A stretch of DNA of 64,000 nt from Tigriopus japonicus (taxonomy: Eukaryota; Arthropoda; Copepoda; Harpacticoida; Harpacticidae): the NCBI GenBank assembly GCA_010645155.1, contig CM021315.1, forward strand, positions 11,224,558 through 11,288,557, read 5' to 3'. Positions 23,446-33,369 of this stretch are shown piece by piece; position 1 is the stretch's first letter; the number at the start of each line of letters is the position of its first letter. Below the pieces are notes generated by a model that ran no database searches, had not been told where the DNA came from, and was given only the letters and a program-made list of their open reading frames with translations. Both the position numbers and the translations under genes were made by a program.

Positions 23446-23520
23446 TAGCACAGTGCCAGTGTACCAGGCTTGTAGCTGGGTAGAAGCGAGTTCAAGACTT
23501 GCTCGCGGCAACGAAAGGTT
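23446..23520 (+). mobile_element. tRNA-like head of a possible third SINE
   Basis: GTCGTAGCACAGTGCCAGTG resembles an A-box region and AGCGAGTTCAAGACTTGCTCG a weak B box with stem. A T-rich run follows immediately. It does not fold into a convincing functional tRNA, so a SINE head or tRNA pseudogene is more likely. Only one copy was noticed. Confidence 0.4.
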
Positions 23521-23591
23521 TTTTTTTTAAATTTTCTATCTTTGGGTTCTGAAGATTAAATGGATTTTAATATTAAGCATTAACATCGGGC

Positions 23592-23672
23592 TAGATTTAG
23601 GTTTAGGTTAGGTTAGGTTTAAGTTAGGTAAGGTTAGGTTTAAGTTGGGTTTGGTAAGGTTTAAATCACGCT
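23592..23672 (+). repeat. Interstitial degenerate TTAGG repeats
   Basis: A run of GGTTTAGGTTAGGTTAGGTTTAAGTTAGG-like units is built from TTAGG with T or A insertions. TTAGG is the ancestral arthropod telomere repeat. The run is short, imperfect and internal, so it is an interstitial relic or chance expansion, not a chromosome end. Confidence 0.6.
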
Positions 23673-25245
23673 ATCGGTGGGTAAATTGATTTGGAGGGCT
23701 TGAACTTCATTTTATGTCGGTTCTAGTGGTAAGCTGTCGAATCCCAGTTGTGCAGGCAAATTTATTGTCGGTAACGACGATATGGGATCTGTGTGTGTGA
23801 TCGAATATTATCTTTGAATATGTGATCGGTGTGCAGCGTCAAAGAGATTACTCTTTGGTTCGTAAGAATTAGTCTTTGTGTAGGGCAATTGAGTATGGCA
23901 CGTAACAAAAGAGCAATAAAAATGTAGAACAAATTAGAACTAAATAAGAACAACTTGTTGTCGAGTTCGAGATCCAAACAATCACTAAATAGTAGCCATC
24001 TTGTACAAAATTGATCCATGCTCACGATTTTGACGTCTAATGTGGTTGCCGATTTTTTAACTACCGTTACAAGGAATGCAATTCCCAATAAAAAAAAGAA
24101 TAACTGAAAATAAAGATACACTAACACCTCTGTGGTTTGAGGGAGAGCAATAAAATAACAGAGTACCGCCATAAAGTGCGCCATCTAAGGATTTGATTCG
24201 GCAACAACTCTCACTGCCCATGGTTCTTGAAGATCACAACGGTCAATCATCAGTTTTGGACATACTAAAGTGCCTCAAATGTTAACTGAGTATTCTTAAT
24301 GGACCTGCTGTGGTGGTTTTTGGTTGAAGTTATTGATAAAATCCCTTTCAAATTGGTATGGAAATCTGACCACTGAAAAGGGAATTCAGGTATGATCTGT
24401 GCCAAAATTCATCAAAAAAACACTAAAGTTCTATTTGGAGTTCCGCCATCAACACTTTAGGCACTTTGGTTTGTCCAAAACTGATGAATGACCGTTGCAA
24501 TCTTCAAATATGTGTATCGTGGGAACTGCGAGCTGTTGCCGCATGAAATCCAATAGATGGTGCACTTTATGACCTTACTCTTTTATTATAGTGCTCTAGT
24601 TTGAGGAATATGAAACCGGTTCTTTCAGCGGCTTTTTTTTGAAATTGTGCGTTGGAATAGTCCATCCGCTTGTGCTTCTAAAATGTTTTCCTTTCCGTTA
24701 GTTTTTCAAGGGCAGTGTATTTGATCAGTCGATCAGATCATCCAAGCTGGTCAATTTTGGAGAAACTAAGGTGAGATAATTTAAAGTCTAAAGTTTTAAA
24801 TTCAAGTCTTAAATTTAAAGTCTGATTTAGAATCCAAAGTTGTTTTCTTTTGCTTCAAGTGCTCAACGTTCCTGGCAAAATATTTCTTGTCTTCGCTATA
24901 AAGACTATGACAGGAGTGTTTTTGAGGATTGTTACGGAATACTATCTTACGTGTGTTTTACTTAAATGATTACCCTTTTTTGGTTTGCGTCTTTGATGGC
25001 ACAAGGAGTTTTGTCGATTTTTGCAAGCATCCAACCAAGAATTTGATCCTATGAAATATTTGAAATTGAAAAGAACATGAAAATTTTGGTGCCCCCCTAA
25101 GTCTAAACCTGAAGGAACTCATTCTGCATTCAGTAGGCACTCGAAGAGGCATAATAGAAAACAAAAACATTATCGAAATGTTTCTCATTCTGCCCAAAGT
25201 CACGTTTTGAGTTTGCAAGGAAACAATCCTTTCACAAAAAACTTT
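23673..25245. other. Intergenic stretch; LINE/SINE A tail scrap
   Basis: 24049-24092 matches on the minus strand the shared LINE/SINE A tail (ATTCCTTGTAACGGTAGTTAAAAAATCG). A 140-codon minus-strand frame spans 23762-24184, but it overlaps that scrap and has no recognised motif. No gene is called. Confidence 0.45.
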
Positions 25246-25395
25246 AGGCCGTTAATCCACACCCCTCAGGCGGAGAACCACTCTGACACCGGACCTGAAA
25301 TTGCCTAATTACCTATCGGAAATATTTGGAAAATGTGCTGGCTTACTTCGCTGGTCGGGGGAGGCTTAATCCTCCGACCTCAGCACCAAAAATAC
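25246..25395 (+). mobile_element. SINE B, head-less copy
   Basis: Matches SINE B from TTAATCCACACCC through GGAGAACCACTCTGACACC to the 3' end CCTCCGACCTCAGCACCAAAAAT, with more substitutions than the copies at 19.8 and 30.0 kb. The tRNA-like head is absent. Confidence 0.7.
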
Positions 25396-25797
25396 ATAAA
25401 AATACATTTATACCTAATATTCGATAACATCTTGATTCTTTGTTTTTTTACTCAAAGTTATTCCAGCTTTCGTATTGTTTTCTTTCTCTGAAGAGAAAAG
25501 AGCCAAAACAATTTTTTCAATCCACGTTTTTCTGAAGAAGCACTGGTAACTAAAACTCATCCAAAAGAATTAACCGTTTGTCGGCAAAAGAAAGATGTCG
25601 GGCAAAATGCAGTTTGCTCGGATGTACAAAAGTCATTTGAAGGACATTATTAAAGGCATTATTTGTAATGGCATTACTGTGATTAATAAATTTTCCCATA
25701 ATTATTGAGTAACGGCGTGACATTTTAAGGAGGTGTAGCTGTATTGGGAAAATTTGGCATTTATCCATATTTATGAATGCAAAACGAGACCAGGGAA

Positions 25798-26590
25798 GGT
25801 CCAATTTTTATTCGCAGTTATAGGTCCAGTTTTTTCCCCTTTTAGTTTCAGGTCCAATCTTTTCCCTCAGAGTCTTTGGGTCAAATTTTTCCCTTTCAAT
25901 TTTAGATCAATTTTTCCCCTCTCAGTTTCAGGACCATTTTTTTGCGGATTTTTTTACTACCGCTACAAGGAATGCGATTCCCTGTAAATTAAAGGATTTC
26001 TCCCGACAGCTTCAATTCGACCCAGAATTCGAACCTACGCCGTCTGGGGAAGCACTTATACTCGGCACTTTTAAGAACACGCTAGTACGCGTGGCCACTC
26101 TGGCTTCCTTTTTGCTCTCAATTTTAGGTCCACTTTTTCGCTCTCAGTTTTAGGTCCAATTATTCAGTTTTAATTTTGAGGTCCAAATTTTTCGCTCTCA
26201 GTTTCAGGTCCATGTTTTCAGTCTCAGTTTTGAAGTTTATGTATTAGCACTTTGTTTTAGGTCTGTTGAAGACACGACGATTGAACTAGTTTGCCCTCTA
26301 CAAGCTTTTTATATCACAGGAAAATGACCAGAACGAGAGCATGATATCACAGTAGTGAGCAGAGCAATGACTCCACAAGGTCCATTTTTTTCGCTCCCAA
26401 TTTTAGGTCCAATTCTACAGTCTCAGCTTTTAAAGCCATTTTTCAATTGGCCTTTATGAACTTTATGACTGTTTGAACTTTATTTGTTCTCAGGTTTAAG
26501 GTTTGATTTCTTTTTTATTGTTTTGGTCCCTTTTTCCTTTCCGTTTAAGACACTACTCTCTTTTTTTTGGTCCAAGTTTTTGTGCTTCTA
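25798..26590. repeat. Degenerate tandem array, unit about 30 bp (TTTTAGGTCCAATTTTTCGCTCTCAG)
   Basis: About a dozen or more diverged copies of a unit containing AGGTCCA, a T-rich run with CCC or CGC, and CTCAGTTT succeed one another. The array is interrupted by SINE A at 25946-26108 and is weaker beyond 26240. The frames at 25754-25987 and 26484-26824 are by-products of the array. Confidence 0.7.
25946..26108 (-). mobile_element. SINE A copy inside the tandem array
   Basis: On the minus strand it begins GGAAGCCAGAGTGGCC (A box region), has GGTTCGAATTC (B box, one change) and ends in the LINE-type tail AGGGAATCGCATTCC-TTGTAGCGGTAGTA-AAAAAATCC. It is flanked by TTTTTGC on both sides (25939-25945 and 26109-26115), a short target duplication. 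Confidence 0.85.
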
Positions 26591-27480
26591 CTGTTGGTCG
26601 TTCTGGTTTTTAGGTCTTATTGTTTACTGCCAGTTTTCACAGGATCACAAGAAACCCGACAAATCAGCCCAAAAAAGGTAAGGGAAAGCACGTTGCTTGC
26701 TTTGTTGAGCAACTTGTCAGTAGACCAAAAACCAAAAAATGTGCAATGTGAACAGTACATTACATTATTGATTTTACGAGGTAATGCCATTTCTTATAAC
26801 TGCAATAAAATATGCATGCAATAGAAAAAATAATGAATAAATAAACCATTACAATTAATTTTTGGACATTCAGCGCGCCGAACGGCGTATGGGAGGGTCT
26901 GAGGAAATCTTTATTTTCCGTACACCTCTATAGAATAAATTTGACATTTATAAGAAATTTTGTGTACCATAGTGCTTGTGTGGCCTACCTTTTGGTTTTA
27001 CTGGCTTGAGTTAACGCTTGTCGTGACTTTTGATCCCTAATTTGCGAAAAAATAGATGAATCTGACACAAACATCCCACTTTCCCGTCTCTTTCTTCTTT
27101 TCAATTGATTCCTGAAGAAATCAACTGCGTCTGATGCATTTGTTCATGAAGTGCGGGAAATTTACAAAAAAAACTAGAATTTCGACTCATTAGTCGGCGA
27201 AGAAGAGGAGGGCATAAAAAGCTTTCTAACTTGCACATCAATGCTCATGGGAGAAATAACTTGATAAGATCATGTGATTCTCGTTTCTTGACAAAACAAT
27301 CGAACATTACGATCGGTAACATTTTTCTCCGAGACATGGCTGACCCAAAAGAAACAGTGTCTGTTTTCCTGAAAAAATATCATTTGTTCAGTATGCATTT
27401 ACTTCAAGTGGGAGAGGTCGTCCATCTGGAGGCATCTATAATAATTGAAAATAAATAAAATAAATTCTAAATAAATAGTT
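26591..27480. other. Intergenic stretch without recognised gene
   Basis: Short frames only. No motif or repeat boundary recognised. Confidence 0.4.
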
Positions 27481-27969
27481 GTTCGAACTAGCCTCTATTC
27501 CTTGGGATTTGGAGGCGCTCTCAGAGCCCAAGTAATACCTCTTCGATCGCTACGACTGATCTCAAATCCTGGGTTAGGACAGAGCCCATGAACGCTCTTG
27601 AAGACACACAGTATCAGATACCTTTCATACCTTCTATGAGTACTGTACAGCCCTAACTTTTGGAGTCTCTCCCAATACGAGAGCTCCCTCATGCCTGTAA
27701 TGTTCCTAGTGAAACATTTTTGGACCTGCTCGACCTTTTGCTTACCTACCGAACTCATTGGAGCCCAAATGGGTGAGGCATTTTCAAGATAAGGTTGAAC
27801 AATTGACTTCTTTAGAGTTAGCATCGTAATACTACCTCTGGACTTGCAAGTGCGATAGATCCAGCCTATTGTTTGAAATGCTTTCCACACTTTCAACTGG
27901 ATATGCTCATCAAAGTTTCCATCGTCTTGGATGACAACTTCTAAATCCCCCATGGACGATCCCTGCTCA

Positions 27970-28533
27970 GGGCGTTTAATTGATCTGGAGAAGCCATTTT
28001 CAAGTTCCAAAGACATTTGAGACCAGTTTTGGAGTGAAAAGATAATCCCGCATAAGAAGTCGAGGTCGGTGAATTAAGTCATTGGCCAAAAATTGATGTA
28101 ATGTCACTTAAAACTTGCTTACAAACAATTTTCTGAATTTTTCTTTTCATCTATTCTTAAGATGGTCTAATTGTTGCCTGAACCCGAAATATTGACTCAA
28201 TCTATTGAGCCCTTCTTCAAATTTGGGTGAACACAAGTCTGATTGTGTCCTTCAAGAATTGTGTTCGAAAGTAGCCATTGAAAATTGAACAGAAAATAGA
28301 TTACAACAATATTTTGAATCATTACCAAACTAAATGTGCTTAACAATTATCCCGAAGAAAATTTTCATAAATATTTTTTAAAGTAAGTTTTAAATGACAT
28401 TTTATCAATTTTTGGCCCGTAACCTAATTAACTGAACTCGGTAACATATGTGGCATTGTCTTTTCACCTCAAAACTGGTCTTAAATGTCTTTGGAACTTA
28501 AAAATGACTTACCCAGCTCAATTAAACGCCGTG
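27970..28533. mobile_element. TIR element (MITE-like) inserted in the LINE
   Basis: The terminal arms, about 80 bases each, are inverted complements. The left arm begins GGGCGTTTAATTGA; the right arm ends TCAATTAAACGCCGTG. Both contain AAGTTCCAAAGACATTT and GACCAGTTTTG. TGCTCA flanks the element on both sides (27964-27969 and 28534-28539) and occurs once in the uninterrupted LINE, so it is the target duplication. No transposase is present in 564 bp, and the superfamily is not recognised. Confidence 0.85.
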
Positions 28534-28918
28534 TGCTCAATATCACAACCTTCATTGTTTTCTAAACTTCTGGAGAGGAGCAATAAGTGGAACATCTAAT
28601 TTTGACGTCCCATACGTCATTGTGCGGAATTTCATCCCGTTCAATGCCATATTACTCTCGCCAATCCAAGAGCAAGTAGACTTTCTCCAAGTCCCTAACT
28701 GAACATTTTAAGTCCCAACCATTCCTTCCACAAACTGATTTTGTGTCATCAGCATAAGAAGAAATATTGGCTTTTGTACTAAACTTCTGGAGAGGAGCAA
28801 TGAAGAGAATCAACAGGAGCGGACCTAAAATTGAACCTTGTGGAACACCTGACTTGACATCATACATGCCACTAAATGATCCTTCAACCTTAACCATTTG
28901 CTTCCTATCGCTCATGAG

Positions 28919-29581
28919 TTGGGGGGGGCAGAAAGTGCAAATAAATTTAGCCTTTAAGTTACCCAAAGTTGCAAAGCTATGTACCCAAAAGTGCAAAATA
29001 AAGTGCAGGAAAAGGTTGAAAGCGCAAATAAATGGCAAAAAAAGAGCTAATAACATGCATTTGTGCTTAGAAAGTCATGCATAGTCATAGTTATTATTGC
29101 GCCTGAATTACTTACTGAGCTTGAGAAGTCATTTTTAAATCTTAAATGCAGTTGAGACCAGTTTTGTGGTCAAGACCCACATGTAATTGAGTTCTATAAC
29201 TTCGGTCACGGGCCAAAAAAGGATATAAAGTTGTTTAGAATATACTAGAAAACAATCTTCTGAATTTTTCTTTTTAAGTAACAAGTTGTAAGTGACGTTT
29301 TCAAGTTTATTAGGGCCTTTTTAGAAATAACGATCGTAGTAGGCAATCAAACCAAGCCTAAAATCTGCATTATTTTTCAGATCATTCCACTACCAGAACT
29401 TGAGTTTCTTTAAAATCCAGGTGCTGAGAATGTTTAATTGCAAAAGGAAGCTTTTTTGACATGTTCAAAATTTTAACATGAAACTAAACAATTAAAAGTT
29501 ATTCTCAAAACCGAAGATTATTATTACAATTTGTCATTAAAAGCAGAAAAATGGGTCTATGTCACCAAAAATCTTTTTTAC
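28919..29581. repeat. Second insert in the LINE, with a partial related TIR element
   Basis: The LINE is interrupted here. On both sides stands an imperfect copy of about 25 bases from ACCATTTG to TCATGAG (28895-28918 and 29582-29607). The inner part 29098-29290 matches the 27970-28533 element (GAGACCAGTTTTGTGGT..., CAATCTTCTGAATTTTTC), but the opposite arm is missing. Confidence 0.6.
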
Positions 29582-30017
29582 ACCATTTGACCGTCCCTCC
29601 TCATGAGACTATTAATCCAATTCAGTACCATACCCTGGATCCCAAACTCTTTGAGTAGATTGAGCAAAAGGCTGTGATCTACCTTATCAAAGGCCTTGGC
29701 AAAGTCAAGATATACTACAACAAATGACTCGTGACTTTCATGCCTGTCAAAAATCTCTTCAATATGGTCAACCAGATGGGTTACTGTACTCAAATGAGCT
29801 CGAAACCCATGCTGTCCAGAAGGAATGATTTAATGGGGTTCCAAATAATCTACTAGCTTGGACTTCATCATCTTCTCAAAAACTTAAACTGAAATTCCAA
29901 CTGAAAAAACTACTTTAACTTAAGTAGCTGAAATGTCTGTTAAAAGGAAAGGGATACATTTTTTTGTTGTTGATATACATATTCCTGACGCAAACTCAAT
30001 CTCAAGGGACTACTCAA

Positions 30018-30258
30018 GGGAGGAGACGTGGTGTCGTGGTTAGCGCAGTTTCTTATAGGGAGAGAGGTCCCAGGTTCGATTCTCCTCCCCGACCTTTCTC
30101 AAGGAAACTTTTAGACGTTAATCCACACCCACAGACGGAGAATCATTCTGATACTAAACTTGAAATTGGCTATCGAAAATGATTTGGACGATGTGATGGC
30201 TGGCTTCGTTAGCCAGGTGAGGCTCAACCCTCCGACCCTAGCACTAACAATCCAAAAT
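30018..30258 (+). mobile_element. SINE B, full-length copy
   Basis: Closely matches 19761-20025, starting GGGAGGAGACGTGGTGTCGTGG, with B box GGTTCGATTC and 3' end CTCCGACCCTAGCACTAACAATCC. It lies 64 bases left of the provirus. Confidence 0.85.
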
Positions 30259-30322
30259 CTCAGGACACACTTGATTGATTGAAATTTAAAACACCAGATT
30301 TGAAAAAAAATATCTTTTGTAC

Positions 30323-31084
30323 TGCGGCGGGATCGCTGAGAACGGATGTGTGAATTGGGTCGATCCTCCGGAGCAATGCCACAAAGTTCCAACGGTCACC
30401 AGATTGCCTCTTGACCGTTAAGTTCGACGTTGGAATCGAAGACCGAGATGAGAAGAAAGATGATGATGATAATGATGATGTCCCAAATGCAAGGTAGGAA
30501 CGGGAGTGGTTCGCTGGCTAGTCTAGTACTCCAAAGCACACAAACCAAGCTAAGAAGACTAGCTAAGAGGATGGACACAATAAGCACACAAACTATAATG
30601 GTGTTAGCGCAATAAAGCGTTTACTCTTATTGGTACCATGTAAATGAGCATAGGGGTTTATATGCAGTCGTATTGCATCATGCTTTGAATCATGTTCAGA
30701 CTTGATGTTAGTCTGAGATCATCCAAGGATCACGCAAATGAAATGGCGTGATCGCGTGGTTGTATACAGGTTTCACAACTGCACATGTCTGGCCCGTCCT
30801 TGTAAGCCATACATGTCTTGTCGCATTGAAACGCGACATGGCCCTTATGCAACTTAAATGCTTATAGGCCTCATTGGTGACGGGGTTTTTCATAGAGAGG
30901 TGTACAACGGCTGCTAACTTCTATGGCGGACGCGAGGTCCGCCATGTGGATAAGGGTCGAGATGGCAGTAGACTGACTATATTCCGACTAGAGTACATGT
31001 ATATATATCACAGATAGAGTACTACTACGAGCGGCGAGCATACGCTCGCCACACTTCTATGCCAATATCGTCGGTTCCACTACA
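30323..31084 (-). repeat. 3' LTR (762 bp)
   Basis: Matches 39515-40068 along its length but is about 208 bases longer, owing to blocks of about 75 and 135 bases near 30784-30860 and 30920-31055. On the minus strand it starts TGTAGTGGAACC. A TATAAAC box (about 30656-30664, minus) is present in both LTRs and may mark the promoter. The block missing from the other LTR lies upstream of this box and has GC-rich hairpins (GGCGGAC...GTCCGCC; GGCGAGC...GCTCGCC). Confidence 0.93.
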
Positions 31085-32719
31085 AAGCTTCCCTTTTTGA
31101 AAAGCTCGTCCCGAGCATTGATGATACCGCAACCGACGACAGTACCAAAGCAGCGTGATCCCATACGTCAGGGCATTGATTGTGGTGACTGCTGTGATGG
31201 TCCAAAAATGTGATGAGGGTGTGTCTATGGACTGGGTTGTTGTCAGGGAATCTAGGTCCACACTTGTTGCTTTGGCTGTTCCAATGGTGGCAATGTATGT
31301 TTCTTGGCTTCTTGTCTCAAGAGGAAAACACTCTGCATTGTGAGGTTGGGTTCATGGGGTATTGTCAACAGAGTTTGGAAGGGGTAGACTGTTGACATCC
31401 TGGAAGGGGACATATAAAATTCTTCGGAGGCCAGGGAGCAGCCATCTGGAATTTGAACAGCTTCTTGGCTTGGCTGAACCTGCAGGATAGTACTTAGAGA
31501 TTGATTCTGGCACTCTTGCTGGTTTTGCCGATGTTTGGATGCATGATTAGAACTGTGTTGGCCTGGGTCAGTGTAAGCTCTAGGGACCGCATGAGCCTCA
31601 CTTGGTGTTGGCAGGGCATGAGGGCGTTTTTTGTAAGTCCTCTGAACAGCAGGTGTAGACAGGAAGGCTGGCTGTCTTTCTGTTACACTTGCAAGGCTGG
31701 GCAAAGATGTAAAGTCCCCACATTGAGACAGGCTTGGATGTCGCTTGTCTCCAGGTCCAGGTTTAACGTGTTCTCTACATTAGTGGCTAGCATTTGAGTT
31801 CGGCAACTCAAAAATAACTCTAATGCTCTCTGAACTACCATTGGCGTAGGGATATACTTGTAGAGTCCAGTGTCTCTTTAACGTTGAAAATAGGAATTGG
31901 GATGGCTACTTGGAATGTAGAGTTGGTTAGCGTTGCCTTGCATGGTAAGGTGTAGAAGTCCATAAGATGAGCTGCTGAGATGGCCAACTTCATGTCGTCT
32001 GGAATTCGTTGCTTGATTCGTTGCAGTTCCTCTTTTACTTGAGCTGGACTAATGAGATGCATATTCACTGTTCCTTGTAGAGCCTGTGTGAGGATCGTCA
32101 GAATTTCTGCAAACGTCTGGGAATATGCTGCCAGGGCTCGATATGTAGCGTAAATGTTCATCATCGCGCAATGCATTTCCCTTTCTTGCTCGATTTCATC
32201 TTGCAACACCAGTTGTTGTCGGCCAAGCACTTGGATTGTCTTTTCCAGGATGCCAATTCTATAGGCGTAGTCGGCAGCTTTGTGGGTCAAAATCTTGACG
32301 TTGTCGCCCAAGGAATCGCCTTGTTGCTGGATCTTGTCAATCCATACCGAAAAGAATCGGGAGTACACTAAGCTGCTTATTGTGGTCCCAAGTGTTTCAC
32401 TGTCTGCCAATGAAAGCAGATCGTCTATCAGGTGGTTGGCTGTTCATACCTGGTCGTGGATTAGCAGGACTTGGGATCTGATGTACTGTTGTTCTGGACC
32501 CTGTTGTCCTTTGGACATGTCTTCCCATACTTCCTTTAGAAATGCGTTGATGTTGGAGATGTTCTTCTGCTGTTGTAGTAGGAGTTGTAAATTCATTTGG
32601 CCCATCATGATATTTGAGGCTACATCCGTTGCAATGGTGCCGTTTCTTTGAAATATGATGGGCGAGGCCCAGTTGATGGTGGCGCAATGTATAAGTACGA
32701 TTATTGTTGGGAGAATCAT
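31025..32719 (-). pseudogene. env-like gene remnant
   Basis: Envelope proteins of errantiviruses let gypsy-like elements leave and enter cells. The first ATG (32719) opens with a hydrophobic signal-peptide-like stretch (MILPTIIVLIHCATINWA). An in-frame TGA at 32444-32446 breaks the frame, which then continues to 31835. It contains coiled-coil-like Gln/Leu-rich helices and a LMDFYTLPC...IPIPI segment reminiscent of errantivirus/baculovirus F-like envelopes. A different frame (31704-31252) may hold the next part. The original frame resumes at 31261-31025 with one long hydrophobic segment (about residues 18-40 of that frame) followed by RRLRY, a plausible membrane anchor and cytoplasmic tail running into the LTR. 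At least one stop and two frame changes inactivate it. The family call is by pattern only, and no furin-type site was confirmed. Confidence 0.65.
31085..31098 (-). promoter_or_regulatory. Polypurine tract
   Basis: On the minus strand AAAAAGGGAAGCTT directly abuts the start of the 3' LTR, where plus-strand DNA synthesis is primed in LTR elements. Assigned by position and composition. Confidence 0.75.
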
Positions 32720-32778
32720 GGTGAGTGGAAACTTTGGCTGCTGGTGGGTTACTGATGTCGTTGTTTTGTCTGCGTCTA

Positions 32779-33303
32779 TTACATACCCGTTGAGCCAAAT
32801 CCACCGGCCCCTCTTGTAGTGTTCTGCAGGGTTTGCGTCTCAACTATTCGTGGCACACAGATATATTCAAGAATCAACTGCGCAATTCTCTCTCCCGGTT
32901 GGATGCACAGCTTTTCTTGGCTTGGGTTAAATAACAACACTTGGAGTTCTCCTTGGTAATCTGGGTCAATTACGCCTGCTAAGATCGAAATGCCACTCTT
33001 CAGGGCTAATGAGCTTCTGGGTGCAATGCATCCATACGTTCCGGAAGGGCAGGCCACTTCAATTCCGGTTCTCATTTTGATCCACTGATTTTGGGGCAGG
33101 TCCACATGCTGGATTGCAAACAAGTCCATTACTGCAGCTTCCGGGCTTTGGAAACTTGGTAACTTAGCAGCGGGGTGGATTCTTCGCACATATAGCGTAG
33201 GCTTGATCATGTGCTGGCTGATGGTGAGGTTGTCATTGGAAAGTTCACGTAATTTCGATTCAGGGGTCTGCTTCACAACTGAGGTCTTAATCGATCCCTC
33301 CAT
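32779..33303 (-). CDS. dUTPase, intact reading frame between integrase and env
   Basis: dUTPase hydrolyses dUTP to dUMP and pyrophosphate, limiting uracil in newly made DNA. This 174-residue frame shows all five signature motifs of trimeric dUTPases in order: AAVMDLFA (residues 56-63), PRSSLAL (95-101), GVIDPDYQGEL (110-120, with the catalytic Asp and substrate-stacking Tyr), GERIAQLI (137-144) and the C-terminal RGAGGFGST (164-172). Length and spacing fit a complete subunit plus a 50-residue N-terminal extension. It lies in the same frame as the integrase C-terminal region (33370-34101), separated by a TAG at 33370-33372 and 66 open bases, so it could be a pol tail or a separate gene. No stop or shift interrupts it. 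In retroviruses dUTPase occurs at several pol positions; a place after integrase recalls ERV-L. A captured host gene as original source is inferred. Confidence 0.92.
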   Translation of the reverse strand: MEGSIKTSVVKQTPESKLRELSNDNLTISQHMIKPTLYVRRIHPAAKLPSFQSPEAAVMDLFAIQHVDLPQNQWIKMRTGIEVACPSGTYGCIAPRSSLALKSGISILAGVIDPDYQGELQVLLFNPSQEKLCIQPGERIAQLILEYICVPRIVETQTLQNTTRGAGGFGSTGM

Positions 33304-33369
33304 TTTGGTGACTTGTGCGATCTGAATAGGTCGAGTACGAGTGGAAAAATGACTGAATTCTATTTCCTT

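Larger units (their letters stand above)
27481..29883 (-). pseudogene. Decayed LINE copy, reverse transcriptase region, twice interrupted
   Basis: Same family as the LINE at 12.3-14.7 kb. Reading leftward, the RT starts at the FEKMMKSKLVDYLE region, continues through YLDFAKAFDKVDH (29578-29793), GVPQGS and YADD (28652-28916), then the GWIYRT...SYWERL part (27495-28016). It stops at a position equivalent to about 14355 of the long copy, so both ends are truncated. Two foreign blocks split it: a TIR element at 27970-28533 and an insert at 28919-29581. The first block explains the frame break; scattered stops and frame changes add to it. Unlike the long copy, FDKVDH is intact here. Confidence 0.85.

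Noticed and set aside
30396..30615. Frames in the LTRs (also 39588-39807)
   Set aside because: The same frames appear in both LTRs because the LTRs are copies. They carry a GATGAT simple repeat and no domain.
32397..32843. 148-codon minus-strand frame overlapping env start and dUTPase end
   Set aside because: Arg/His/Pro-rich composition typical of an out-of-frame shadow; the neighbouring frames have real signal peptide and dUTPase motifs.
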